46,808 bases of DNA from Planctomycetota bacterium (GTDB lineage: Bacteria > Planctomycetota > Planctomycetia > Isosphaerales > Isosphaeraceae), in assembly GCA_021791715.1 (NCBI GenBank), contig JAJYWB010000047.1, positions 1 to 46,808 of the forward strand, given 5' to 3'. The notes beneath the pieces were generated by a model. That model was not told the DNA's origin and made no database searches. It was given only the letters and a program-made list of their open reading frames with translations. Made by a program: the position numbers and the translations under genes. Positions 1 to 8,073 of this stretch are shown piece after piece. Each line of letters starts with the position of its first letter. Position 1 is the stretch's first letter.

Positions 1-356
1 GCAATTGTGAGGGCGAACCGGTAATTGGGAGGGCGAACCTCCTGGTGAGCCATATTGATATGATCGATGATATTTTTCGACGAGAGGCGCAATTGTGAGG
101 GCGAACCGGTAATTGGGAGGGCGAACCGGTAATTGTGAGGGCGAACCGGTAATTGGGAGGGCGAACCTCCTGGTGAGCCATATTGATATGATCGATGATA
201 TTTTTCGACGAGAGGCGCAATTGTGAGGGCGAACCGGTAATTGGGAGGGCGAACCTCCTGGTGAGCCATATTGATATGATCGATGATATTTTTCGACGAG
301 AGGCGCAATTGTGAGGGCGAACCGGTAATTGGGAGGGCGAACCTCCTGGTGAGCCG
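1..356. repeat. Nested tandem repeat array, 88-bp unit with 20-bp sub-repeats
   Basis: Units begin with GCAATTGTGAGGGCG at 1, 89, 217 and 305. The first and third are 88 bp. The second is 128 bp because it carries two extra 20-bp sub-repeats of the type GGTAATTGTGAGGGCGAACC or GGTAATTGGGAGGGCGAACC. Each full unit also holds a copy of the left arm of the hairpin element (first at 27-51) followed by an AT-rich 36-bp core. The array runs directly into the complete hairpin element at 331-443 and begins at the window edge, so its true length is unknown. Confidence 0.95.
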
Positions 357-443
357 CATTCTTATGTTTCAACTTATTGATGGCGAAAAAGGCTTCGTCT
401 TATGAGGTTATGAAATGAGGCTCACCGGGAGGTTCGCCCTCCC
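331..443. repeat. 113-bp hairpin (MITE-like) element, copy A
   Basis: A 25-bp left arm at 331-355 (begins GGGAGGGCGAACCTCC, ends GGTGAGCC) is mirrored by a 25-bp right arm at 419-443, with 24 of 25 positions complementary and the exception a possible G-U pair. A 63-nt core lies between. Two other copies of nearly the same length lie at 7915-8025 and 46547-46658. No transposase is present, so mobility is inferred only from dispersal. Confidence 0.85.
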
Positions 444-460
444 AAAACAGATCGCTCACG

Positions 461-536
461 CGATTGTGATTCGACAAATCGATTATGATTCGCGCTCGCG
501 GTTGTGATTCGATCACACGATTGTAGTTTGACTTCA
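461..536. repeat. Four degenerate 19-bp tandem repeats
   Basis: Four consecutive 19-bp units start at 461, 480, 499 and 518. Their shared core is CG(A/G)TT(G/A)T(G/A)(A/G)TT(C/T)G. They lie between hairpin element A and the end of mcsB. No function is evident. Confidence 0.75.
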
Positions 537-575
537 AAATCCGTGAAACATGCGAATTTCTCTTCGGCTTGCGGT

Positions 576-1649
576 TCAGCCGTCGTTTTTGGGATCGTGG
601 CGACCGTTTGAAAGCCGATTGCGCAGGTACGAGGCGCGGGCGACGTTGCGCTCGTCGGTTTCGAGGATGCGTCCCTGGATTTTTTGAAGGTGAGCCGGCT
701 GGGTGTGGATGAAAAGCTCGTTGACGATCGGGATTTCGAGATCGTCGATCAGGCCGAGGTTGATTCCCATGCGCACGCTTGAAAGTAGGAGCATCGTTTC
801 CTCGCTCGATATCGTGTGCGCCGTTTTGAGCACGCCGTATGCGCGGCTGACCTGATCGTGGAGGTATTGCCTTCGTTGCTCGCCGACGAGAGCCTGCCGC
901 GCTCCGCGTTCGTATTGGATGATTTGGGGGACGACCTCGGACAGATTACGGATCAGGTCTTGCTCGCTTTTGCCGAGCGTTTGTTGGTTCGAGATCTGAT
1001 AAAAATCGCCCGAGGCTTGCGTTCCCTCGCCGTAAAGCCCGCGGACCGCGAGGTTGATTTTTTGGAGGGCGCGGAACACCTTTTCGATCTGTTTGGTTTG
1101 AACGAGCGCGGGAAGGTGCACAAGCACGCCCACTCGGATCCCCGTGCCGACGTTGGTGGGACACGCGGTTAAATAGCCGAGCCTCGGGCTGAAGGCGTAA
1201 TCGAGGCGTTCTTCCAGGCGATCGTCGATGTAATTGATCCGATCCCACACCGAGCCGAGCGAAAGCCCCGAATGCATCACCTGAATGCGCAGGTGATCCT
1301 CCTCGTTGATCATCACCGAGACGTCCTCGGTGGGGCTGAAAGCGACCCCCCTCGGTCCCTCGGCGTCGCGCAGCTCGCGGGAGATCAATTGACGTTCAAA
1401 GAGAAATTGGCGATCAAGATTTGATAAATTGTTAACATCTTGAACGAAGAGTTCGATTTTCCCCTGTTCGATCGACGCGGCGACGGCGGCTTCGATCTCG
1501 TTTTTCTCCCTCCGCCCGGCGCGGTTGGTGAAGGGGAAATCGGCGAGGTTTCGCGCCAATCGAATGCGCGAGCACATGACGATATCGCTTTCGGGACCCG
1601 TGCCGCGAAGCCATTCGCCCGAGGTTCGCGTGAGATCGTCGATGTTCAT
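576..1649 (-). CDS. mcsB: Protein arginine kinase McsB
   Basis: A 357-residue ATP:guanido phosphotransferase-type kinase that phosphorylates arginine in proteins; in Bacillus the mark targets proteins to ClpC-ClpP. Family hallmarks are visible: SRIRLARN near the N-terminus, VMINEEDHLRIQ in the middle, and the catalytic loop ACPTNVGTGIRV with the active-site cysteine. The C-terminal HTQPAHLQ is also typical. The length matches bacterial McsB (about 350-360) and there is no N-terminal creatine-kinase domain. It is the last gene of the operon, and its ATG overlaps the stop of the upstream mcsA-like gene by 4 nt, suggesting translational coupling. No clpC or ctsR gene lies in the window. Identification is firm; the substrates are unknown. 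Confidence 0.96.
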   Translation of the reverse strand: MNIDDLTRTSGEWLRGTGPESDIVMCSRIRLARNLADFPFTNRAGRREKNEIEAAVAASIEQGKIELFVQDVNNLSNLDRQFLFERQLISRELRDAEGPRGVAFSPTEDVSVMINEEDHLRIQVMHSGLSLGSVWDRINYIDDRLEERLDYAFSPRLGYLTACPTNVGTGIRVGVLVHLPALVQTKQIEKVFRALQKINLAVRGLYGEGTQASGDFYQISNQQTLGKSEQDLIRNLSEVVPQIIQYERGARQALVGEQRRQYLHDQVSRAYGVLKTAHTISSEETMLLLSSVRMGINLGLIDDLEIPIVNELFIHTQPAHLQKIQGRILETDERNVARASYLRNRLSNGRHDPKNDG

Positions 1650-2140
1650 CGGTCGTCCTCCGCGGGACGGAGACGATCGCGAAGCCGCGCGGCCTCCTCG
1701 AAATCCTCCCGCTCGATCGCGTCGCGAAGTTGCGCGCGGAGCTTCAAGCGGTTCAATCCCGCGGCCGCGGCGCCCCGCCGCGCCGGAATTTTACCGACAT
1801 GCCGCGACGCGCCTTGAACCCGCCGAACGATCGGCGCCAGCCCATGATCGAACATCGCGTAATCGTTGGGACAGCCCAGGCGTCCTTGGCCGCGAAAATC
1901 CATGAATTTCAGTCCACATAAAGGGCAGAAGCGACGAGACAGCTCGCCGACCATCTCGCCAACGTGTGCTAATATAAAACTTTGCAATATCCCTTCGAGG
2001 CCGAACATCGGCGGATCGTCGACCGAATCGTACCCGGCCTCGCGCGCGCAGCGGGCGCATAGGTGCATCTCGCGGCGCTTGCCGTTGATTTCCTCGGTCA
2101 CGTGGACCGTCGCTTCGCGCTTGCAGTTTTGGCACGTCAT
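1646..2140 (-). CDS. mcsA: McsA-like zinc/UVR-domain activator protein (copy 1)
   Basis: A 164-residue protein with the McsA layout: an N-terminal zinc module (C3, C6, C28, C31 in MTCQNC...LCARCA), a second cysteine cluster (CPLCGLKF...GCPNDY), and a C-terminal UVR motif (LRDAIEREDFEEAARLRD). McsA activates the arginine kinase McsB and serves as adaptor. The second cluster has only three cysteines, with Asp where Bacillus McsA has the fourth (CPND instead of CxxC); the neighbouring paralogue shows the same change. It overlaps mcsB by 4 nt downstream and the second mcsA-like gene by 4 nt upstream, so all three genes are probably on one transcript. Confidence 0.92.
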   Translation of the reverse strand: MTCQNCKREATVHVTEEINGKRREMHLCARCAREAGYDSVDDPPMFGLEGILQSFILAHVGEMVGELSRRFCPLCGLKFMDFRGQGRLGCPNDYAMFDHGLAPIVRRVQGASRHVGKIPARRGAAAAGLNRLKLRAQLRDAIEREDFEEAARLRDRLRPAEDDR

Positions 2141-2673
2141 GACGGCGCGGTCCGGCGGGCCGATTGTTCTTGCTCGATCGCCTTGATCTGGTCGCGAATT
2201 TTCGCCGCGGCTTCGTAATCCTCGGCCGCGACCGCGCGATTGAGATCGTTACGCAACTGAATCAACGCCGTCTGCTGCTCGGTGTTCCGCGGGGCGCGAC
2301 GGGGAGTCTTCCCCGCGTGCCGCGTGTCTTCATGTATACTTTCTAATAAAGGCATAAGCTCATCACGAAACACTTCGTAATCGTACGGACATCCCAGCCG
2401 CCCCGTATTGCGAAATTCGAGGAAGGAGATGTTGCAGATCGGGCAAACGCGACGATCCGCGGCCGAAGGCTCGGTTTTCAGCGCCCCTCCCAACGCCGGC
2501 GAATCCTTCGAAAATTTCCCCGCGAGCTGCTGCTCGGCTTGCTCCTCGGCGCTCGGCGCGAGGTGACGGCGAGCGTGTTCCTCACAAAAGTGATATTCGA
2601 GAGGTTTGCCGTGTTCGATATCGGTTATGTGAAACGTCGCCGGCTTGGCACACTTCTGACATTTCAGTTTCAT
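2137..2673 (-). CDS. McsA-like zinc/UVR-domain protein (copy 2)
   Basis: About 178 residues, paralogous to the next gene. It begins MKLKCQKCAKPATFHI with a zinc module (CQKC ... HFCEEH), then CPICNISF...GCPYDY, and ends in a UVR motif (NRAVAAEDYEAAAKIRD). The first module replaces one Cys with His (CEEH), and the second has CPYD where CxxC is expected. The frame stays open further upstream, but a strong GGAGGAGG followed by ATGGTGATG sets the start at 2673 or 2679. It is first in the operon. Two McsA-like subunits beside a single McsB suggest either a hetero-oligomeric activator or two adaptors with different clients; this is inference. Confidence 0.9.
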   Translation of the reverse strand: MKLKCQKCAKPATFHITDIEHGKPLEYHFCEEHARRHLAPSAEEQAEQQLAGKFSKDSPALGGALKTEPSAADRRVCPICNISFLEFRNTGRLGCPYDYEVFRDELMPLLESIHEDTRHAGKTPRRAPRNTEQQTALIQLRNDLNRAVAAEDYEAAAKIRDQIKAIEQEQSARRTAPS

Positions 2674-2794
2674 CACCATCCTCCTCCGATTCCGAGGCGG
2701 ACGCGCGCCGCGACGCCCCGGGGAACTTCGCTCCGCGACCATTCGCGGCGATCGATCGAAACGTTCCAGGGGGATTGTGAACCCGCGAAATTTT

Positions 2795-2822
2795 ATTGTA
2801 GTGAAGCCTCATCCACTGTCAA
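2795..2822 (-). promoter_or_regulatory. Near-consensus sigma-70 promoter of the mcsA-mcsA-mcsB operon
   Basis: Read on the minus strand, TTGACA (2822-2817, perfect -35) is followed after 16 bp by TACAAT (2800-2795, five of six bases of the -10 consensus). Transcription would start near 2788, giving a leader of about 115 nt before the ATG at 2673. No CIRCE or CtsR-type operator is recognisable nearby. Confidence 0.65.
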
Positions 2823-3106
2823 GAAATCGCTGATTTTCGCGGAGCGACCCCCGTTACAACCGCTCGAACCGATCGATCCACCTCGATTCAAACCGCCCCC
2901 AATCGACGACCCGGGCCGTTCTCGCCGAACAATCGCAAGAGTGCCCGCGCAGCGGCGGTATGACGACCCGTCATGCGATGAATCGCCGATTTCTCGCGCA
3001 ATCGCCGCCCGCGGCTTGTCGCGATCGATCGAATCCCGCTACGATCTCTCGATATCACGACTTCGACATTCCACATAAACGCCACCCCATGGGAACGGCC
3101 TCGCTT

Positions 3107-4639
3107 ATGTCCACGCACAAACCGTCGTTCGCGGTCTTCGACGCTCAAGCCAAAATCGCCCCCCGAGCACTCGTTTACCGCACGCTCTCGGGCGACGGTC
3201 TCACCCCCGTTTCGGCGTTTCACCGGATCGCGACCCCGAACGCGTCGTTCCTGTTTGAAAGCGTGATCGGCGGCGAAAAGGTGGGACGCTACAGTTTCGT
3301 CGGCGCCGACCCGTTCCTTCGCTTCGAAGCCCGCGGCGATACGATCACCGTCGCTCCCTACAACGACGCCTCACCCGCTCAAACCTACCAAAACCAAGAT
3401 CCGCTATCCGAGCTCCAAAAGCTACTCGATCGTCACCGATCGGCGCAAACTCATAACCTTCCCAGGTTCGCGGGAGGAGGCGCGGTCGGCTACGCCGCGT
3501 ACGATTCGGTTCGCTACTCCGAAAAACTCCCCAACATTCCCCACGACGACCGCGGCTTGCCCGATCTCCGCTTCACCCTCCACGATCGAATGGTCGTTTT
3601 TGATCATATCCGCAAGGTTATACTTGTTACCGCGACCGCGAGCGTCGACGAGGCCGCGTCGGTTAACGACGCTTATCATACGGCTTGTAATCGGGTCGAC
3701 GATCTCGTCGATCGGCTCGCGCGGCCGGGCGCCGAGATCCCCCCCGTCGATCTCGAATTCGACGCCCCCGTCACGCTCAAACCGCTTTGTAATTTCAGCG
3801 CCGAGGAGTTTGAAGACGTCGTTCGACGCTGCCAAGAATATATCAAAGCGGGCGACGTGTTTCAGGTCGTGCCGAGTCGTCGCTTCGAGGTTGAAACACA
3901 TGCCGACGCGTTTTCGATTTATCGCGCCCTCCGTGTCGTCAACCCCAGCCCGTTCTTGTTTTATCTCGGTTATAACGATTTTCAGTTGATCGGCAGCTCT
4001 CCCGAGATTTTGGTGCGGGTCGAGGATCGGACGGTGACGATTCGACCCCTCGCGGGGACGCGTCGCCGCGGCCGCGACGAGGCCGAGGATCGCGCGCTCG
4101 CCGCAGAACTGCTCGACGACCCCAAGGAACGCGCCGAGCACATCATGCTCGTCGATCTCGGCCGCAACGACGTCGGCAAGGTTTCCGAACCCGCGACCGT
4201 CGCGCTCACCGACCTGATGACTGTTGAAAGGTATTCTCATGTAATGCATATTTCATCAAACGTGACGGGGACGCTCAAGGAGGGGACGACGGCGCTCGAC
4301 GCGCTTCGCGCCGGGCTTCCCGCGGGGACGGTTTCGGGAGCGCCCAAGGTGCGCGCGATGGAGATCATCGACGAGGTGGAAAACCGCAAACGCGGGCCGT
4401 ACGCGGGGGCGGTCGGTTATATTGATTTCACGGGAAATATGGATACGTGCATCGCTTTACGGACGATCGTCAAGCAAGGGAACAAGGCGCACGTTCAGGC
4501 GGGAGCGGGGATCGTTTACGACAGCGTTCCCGCGGTCGAGGCCGAGGAGACCGTCGCCAAGGCGCGGGGCGTTCTCAAGGCGATCGAGATCGCCGAGAAG
4601 AGCTTCGCGGCGCACGATTCAACCGATTCCAAGAGATAA
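3107..4639 (+). CDS. trpE: Anthranilate synthase component I
   Basis: About 510 residues. The enzyme converts chorismate to anthranilate with ammonia supplied by TrpG, the first step of tryptophan biosynthesis. Chorismate-binding family motifs are all present: LIGSSPEILVRVEDRTV, RPLAGTRRRG, VDLGRNDVGKV, GTVSGAPKVRAMEIIDE and a C-terminal AGAGIVYDSVPAVE. The frame is open from 2960, but residues before MSTHKPSF look non-coding, so I start at 3107 (3089 is the alternative; neither has a clear ribosome-binding site). No trpG, trpD or other trp gene is nearby, and no leader peptide or attenuator was recognised. The gene is divergent from the mcs operon. Confidence 0.95.
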   Translation: MSTHKPSFAVFDAQAKIAPRALVYRTLSGDGLTPVSAFHRIATPNASFLFESVIGGEKVGRYSFVGADPFLRFEARGDTITVAPYNDASPAQTYQNQDPLSELQKLLDRHRSAQTHNLPRFAGGGAVGYAAYDSVRYSEKLPNIPHDDRGLPDLRFTLHDRMVVFDHIRKVILVTATASVDEAASVNDAYHTACNRVDDLVDRLARPGAEIPPVDLEFDAPVTLKPLCNFSAEEFEDVVRRCQEYIKAGDVFQVVPSRRFEVETHADAFSIYRALRVVNPSPFLFYLGYNDFQLIGSSPEILVRVEDRTVTIRPLAGTRRRGRDEAEDRALAAELLDDPKERAEHIMLVDLGRNDVGKVSEPATVALTDLMTVERYSHVMHISSNVTGTLKEGTTALDALRAGLPAGTVSGAPKVRAMEIIDEVENRKRGPYAGAVGYIDFTGNMDTCIALRTIVKQGNKAHVQAGAGIVYDSVPAVEAEETVAKARGVLKAIEIAEKSFAAHDSTDSKR

Positions 4640-4658
4640 ATCGATCGGAGAATTGAAG

Positions 4659-5267
4659 ATGGGCGAATTCATGAACCCGAAACCGTTTAACGTCGCGGCG
4701 CACGGATCGCTCGGCGTTCCCGATACGCGTTATCGTGTTTATCCCGCGCCCGGCGGGCTTTTTTTCGTCGTCGTCGAGCACGATTCGAGGACGGCCTTGA
4801 CGCTCATTTTCGGGCTGATATCCAGCGTGTTGATCGCCAAGGTCGTCGAGTTTTTCAATCGATCGAAACGGGAAAAACGAATCGAGGAACTCGACGCGAT
4901 GGGAACGCTGAGAGAACGCATGGAGACAAGTCGCTATAATTTCCGGGTCGCGCATGATGAGATCGTCGATTCGTGCATTCGCAAGGTTTTTCTTGGTTTT
5001 GATCCGCGTTACGGCAGGGTGAGGGCGAAGTGGGAGATCCTCTATTCCGAGGGATTTAAATATCACCAGCGCGATCTTTTCTTCACATCGAACGTCGCTC
5101 TCGCCGCGGCTCTCCCGATCGTCGAATCGACCCTCGGCGATCGGCATCAAACGCTCGTCGAATGGAACGAGGCGAAAAGGAAGTTCGTCAAAAACAAGGT
5201 TGAGAGACGCCGATTACTTGGACCCGCGAATGCGACCGGATCGGTCGACGAGAGGAGCCGTGCATAA
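4659..5267 (+). CDS. Uncharacterised protein, tandem paralogue family member 1
   Basis: About 202 residues, not recognised. The start at 4659 is set by GGAG 8 nt upstream; a longer open frame overlaps trpE and is rejected. The layout is an N-terminal NPKPFNV motif, a YRVYPAPGGLFFVVV segment, a hydrophobic helix (roughly residues 43-63), a charged linker with ERMETSRYNFR, and a conserved C-terminal block LFFTSN...ESTLGDRHQTLVEWNEAK. It shares this whole layout with the next two genes. A single membrane segment followed by a cytosolic domain is likely; the C-terminal part could be a PH-like fold, but that is a guess. It starts 19 nt after trpE and may be cotranscribed with it. Confidence 0.85.
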   Translation: MGEFMNPKPFNVAAHGSLGVPDTRYRVYPAPGGLFFVVVEHDSRTALTLIFGLISSVLIAKVVEFFNRSKREKRIEELDAMGTLRERMETSRYNFRVAHDEIVDSCIRKVFLGFDPRYGRVRAKWEILYSEGFKYHQRDLFFTSNVALAAALPIVESTLGDRHQTLVEWNEAKRKFVKNKVERRRLLGPANATGSVDERSRA

Positions 5268-5394
5268 TTTTCTGATATCTAGATTTTCTCTGAGGAAAAT
5301 CATATAATACGGAAGATGCCGACGATTCGATCGCGTCTTTCGCGGCGGAGGATTATAATCGCGTTCGATATCCCACAGTTCATGAGAAATCGTC

Positions 5395-5991
5395 ATGATC
5401 GACGCCTTCAATCCGCGACCGTTCAACGTTTCAACCCGCGCCGGGTTCGGTTCCCCGGATTCGAGCTTCCGCGTTTATCCCGCGGCCGGCGGGCTCTTTT
5501 TTGTCGTCGTCTCGCTTGATTCCAAAACGACTCTGCAACTCGCGGGGGGGCTGATCGGCGTGCTCGTCGCGAAAATGCTCGAAAAAGGTACCATATCAAA
5601 ACGTGAACAATATATTATGGATCTCGATTCGATGGCGTCGCTCAAGGAACGGATGGAGACGAATCGGTACAATTTTCGAATCCCTTACGGCGAGATTCTC
5701 GGATCGCGCCTTGAGAAATTTCGGCTCGATCTCCGCGCGAATTCGTCGCGAACGAAAGCGCGCTGGACGCTGCGATACCGCGACGAAGGCAAAACGAAAC
5801 TTCGCTACGCGTTTTTCACCTCGAACGACGATATCGCCGCGGCGATCCCGCTTCTCGAATCGACGCTCGGCGATCGTCATCAAACGCTGATCGAATGGAA
5901 CGAGAAAAAACAAAAGTATGTAAAGATGAAAAAGCACAAGAAACCCGAATCGGGGACGTCCGACGCGCTCGTGGAAGAGGATGAACCGTGA
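5395..5991 (+). CDS. Uncharacterised protein, tandem paralogue family member 2
   Basis: 198 residues, clearly paralogous to the preceding gene. Shared blocks are NPRPFNV, FRVYPAAGGLFFVVV, a glycine-containing hydrophobic stretch (about residues 45-62), ERMETNRYNFR, KARWTLRYRDEG, FFTSNDDIAAAIPLLES and STLGDRHQTLIEWNEKK. The C-terminus is lysine-rich. A TATAAT at 5303-5308 in the 126-bp gap upstream could be a -10 element, though a matching -35 is weak. The stop codon overlaps the start of the third paralogue (TGATG), so those two genes are translationally coupled. Function unknown. Confidence 0.85.
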   Translation: MIDAFNPRPFNVSTRAGFGSPDSSFRVYPAAGGLFFVVVSLDSKTTLQLAGGLIGVLVAKMLEKGTISKREQYIMDLDSMASLKERMETNRYNFRIPYGEILGSRLEKFRLDLRANSSRTKARWTLRYRDEGKTKLRYAFFTSNDDIAAAIPLLESTLGDRHQTLIEWNEKKQKYVKMKKHKKPESGTSDALVEEDEP

Positions 5992-6578
5992 TGGACGACG
6001 AGATCAATCCGCAACCGTTTAATATAGTCTCAAGTACGAATTTCATTTCATCCGACTCGGATTACCGAGTTTATCTCGAAGCTGACGAACTCGACTTTAT
6101 ACGCGTCTCCGCCGATTCTATTTGGATGATCGGCGCCGACCCTATCGGCTTATTACTTGATAAATTAATCTTCAACCGTTTTAGAATATCAAAGCAACGA
6201 AAACATATATTTCATATCGACCGGATTAATAACCGCCTGGATAGAATTTATACAGATAAATATAATTTTAGATTAACTATCTCCGATATCCTCGAATCAC
6301 GAATTGATAAAACACTATTTGTCAGAAATTCGATGATATCGGGAATAAAGGCGCGCTGGACCTTGAAATATCGTGTCAACGGCCGATTAAATGCTCTCGA
6401 CTTTTTCTTCGCAACGAACGAAGATCTCTCCGCGGCGATTCCGCTTCTCGAATCGAGTATCGGCGATCGTCATCAAACGCTGATCGAATGGAACGCGAAA
6501 AAACGGAAGTTCGTCGGCAAAAAGAAACTCGAATCTTCCGAAACGATCGATCCGTTTTGGAATCAGGGTTCATCGTAA
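5991..6578 (+). CDS. Uncharacterised protein, tandem paralogue family member 3 (diverged, AT-rich)
   Basis: About 195 residues. It keeps the family frame: NPQPFNI at the start, a YRVYLE segment, DKYNFRL in the middle, KARWTLKYRVNG, FFATNEDLSAAIPLLES and SIGDRHQTLIEWNAKK at the end. The central half is visibly AT-richer than its neighbours and the GGLFFVVV segment is replaced by a less hydrophobic one (ELDFIRVSADS), so the membrane segment is weaker or lost. The sharp return to high similarity in the last 60 codons suggests relaxed selection on the first part or gene conversion of the C-terminal block. A GTG at 5988 is possible, but ATG 5991 is preferred. Confidence 0.8.
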   Translation: MDDEINPQPFNIVSSTNFISSDSDYRVYLEADELDFIRVSADSIWMIGADPIGLLLDKLIFNRFRISKQRKHIFHIDRINNRLDRIYTDKYNFRLTISDILESRIDKTLFVRNSMISGIKARWTLKYRVNGRLNALDFFFATNEDLSAAIPLLESSIGDRHQTLIEWNAKKRKFVGKKKLESSETIDPFWNQGSS

Positions 6579-6670
6579 AGATACAACTCGAGGCGTAAAA
6601 TCGCCGATCGACGAAGAAAATATCCCATTTCATCATAAAATATACTATTCTGCTCATTATACAAATCATA

Positions 6671-7603
6671 TTAGTCTAGAATTATTGTTTTTTCAAGTTC
6701 CGTAACGCGATCGGGGTCGATCGCCCCCGCGTCCCAAACGAGCGTCGCGGCGGTCGCGCACGCGATTCCGCGGCGCAGCCTGGAACAGGGATCGAGCCCC
6801 GCGAGAGTCGCGTCGACGAGCCCCGCGAGCAGGCAATCTCCCGCGCCTACGGGATTGACCGGCTCGATTTTCGGCGGAATCGCCAGCAGCTTTTTCCCCT
6901 CGACGACGATCCGAACGTTCCTCGGGCCGTCGGTAATTAAAGCGATTTTCACACCCCGTCGCGACCAACCGAAGAGGAGCCGATCGAGGTCCGAATCGGA
7001 AGGGGATGCTTTACCAAGATGAGCCGCGGCCTCGCGCAAGTTGAGCTGAATGAAATCGGGCCAAAAGCCCCAAACCGCCGCGAGCGCCGCGCCGTACGTG
7101 TCAAGAAAAATCGGCGTCCCGCGCGATTTGGCGAGCGCGATTAAATCGGCGTAAACGCCTTTGGTCGCTTCGCACGGGCTCGACCCGGAGAGCGTGATCG
7201 CGTCGATTCCTCCCGCGTTCAGCTCGTCTTCGACCGCGGAGACGAGCGCCGCGGCCTCGTCGGGCTCGATCTCGGGATCGGGGTCGAAAAAAGCGGTCGG
7301 CTCGGAACCGTCGTTCGATCGGACGGTGAGAATCACACGCGTTTCGGCTTTTGTTGGAACGACGATCGGATCGAACGAATCGTCACGGACAAGCCTGATA
7401 TGACAATCCTCACCGACCGAACCTCCCAGGAACGTGACCGGTCGGGCTCGACGACCCAGCCTGGAAAGCGCTCGAGCGACGTTGTTTCCCTTACCTCCGA
7501 CGATCGCGCAGGTCGATCGGCCGCGGACCGAATCGCCCGGATTCCAGGAATCGACTTCCAGTGTTTTATCGAGACAGGGATTGAGCGTGACGCACAATAT
7601 CAT
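6671..7603 (-). CDS. PfkB-family hexose-phosphate kinase (1-phosphofructokinase/tagatose-6-phosphate kinase type)
   Basis: About 310 residues, the usual length for FruK/LacC-type PfkB kinases, which phosphorylate sugar phosphates with ATP. The N-terminus (MILCVTLNPCLDKTLEVD) and GGKGNNVARALSRLG are PfkB signature 1. PVNPVGAGDCLLAGLVD holds the GAGD motif with the catalytic Asp. DTYG and LNLREAAAHLG fit the substrate and nucleotide regions. The frame extends 67 codons upstream, but family alignment places the start at 7603. It converges on the third paralogue. No PTS or sugar-transport gene is adjacent, so the substrate is undefined. Confidence 0.9.
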   Translation of the reverse strand: MILCVTLNPCLDKTLEVDSWNPGDSVRGRSTCAIVGGKGNNVARALSRLGRRARPVTFLGGSVGEDCHIRLVRDDSFDPIVVPTKAETRVILTVRSNDGSEPTAFFDPDPEIEPDEAAALVSAVEDELNAGGIDAITLSGSSPCEATKGVYADLIALAKSRGTPIFLDTYGAALAAVWGFWPDFIQLNLREAAAHLGKASPSDSDLDRLLFGWSRRGVKIALITDGPRNVRIVVEGKKLLAIPPKIEPVNPVGAGDCLLAGLVDATLAGLDPCSRLRRGIACATAATLVWDAGAIDPDRVTELEKTIILD

Positions 7604-7914
7604 GGTCGAGCCGTATCGCAAAACGCGGCCGGTCCATTTAACCAAGGCGCCGCGCCGAGCGACCGGCGCGTCGAGCCACAGGTTCGGCGAGCCGCCGATT
7701 GTTCCGATCATTTCCGAGCATATTTTCTCAATCGACCCGCCGAATGCAATCGATCTTCGGTGAAAAACATCGATTCGGCTCTCGACGTGCGAGATTTTAC
7801 TCACACGTATACGGAAGATCTCTCACGACGATATCGGTTTGATCGTACCGGTTTCGGCGCCAATTCACCATCACGATTATATGTTAAAAATCTAGATGTC
7901 GGTCTTTTCTATTT

Positions 7915-8025
7915 GGAAGGGCGAACCTCGCGGTGAGCCTTTTTTTTTAAACGACGGCCGCGATTCCTTTTTTGATCAATAATCGCATCGATCGTAACGC
8001 GGCTCACTGCGAGTTTCGCCCTCCC
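7915..8025. repeat. 111-bp hairpin (MITE-like) element, copy B
   Basis: The left arm at 7915-7939 (GGAAGGGCGAACCTCG...GGTGAGCC) pairs with the right arm at 8001-8025 at 22 of 25 positions. Compared with copies A and C, position 16 of the arm is G instead of C in both arms, a paired change that keeps the stem. The 61-nt core begins with a run of T and is unlike the other cores. It lies in the 470-bp spacer between pfkB and the HAD gene; the rest of that spacer shows no gene. Confidence 0.8.
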
Positions 8026-8073
8026 GAATTCGGATTCGTCGGTGAATCTCGCCGAACGTCCGGATTTCTTTCG

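Noticed and set aside
1..356. CRISPR array
   Set aside because: Units are tandem and contiguous or nested; there are no unique spacers of regular length and no cas genes. The same applies to the 29-bp repeats at 16070-16230 and the 20-bp repeats at the right end.
3422..4249. 275-residue open frame on the minus strand
   Set aside because: Antisense to trpE, which has all chorismate-binding motifs.
4422..4658. N-terminal extension of the first paralogue into trpE
   Set aside because: It overlaps the conserved end of trpE, is Arg/Ser-rich, and a proper ribosome-binding site precedes ATG 4659.
7876..7902. Promoter for pfkB on the minus strand (perfect TATAAT)
   Set aside because: The -35 match (CCGACA, 15-bp spacing) is poor and the leader would be about 265 nt, so I do not list it as a feature.
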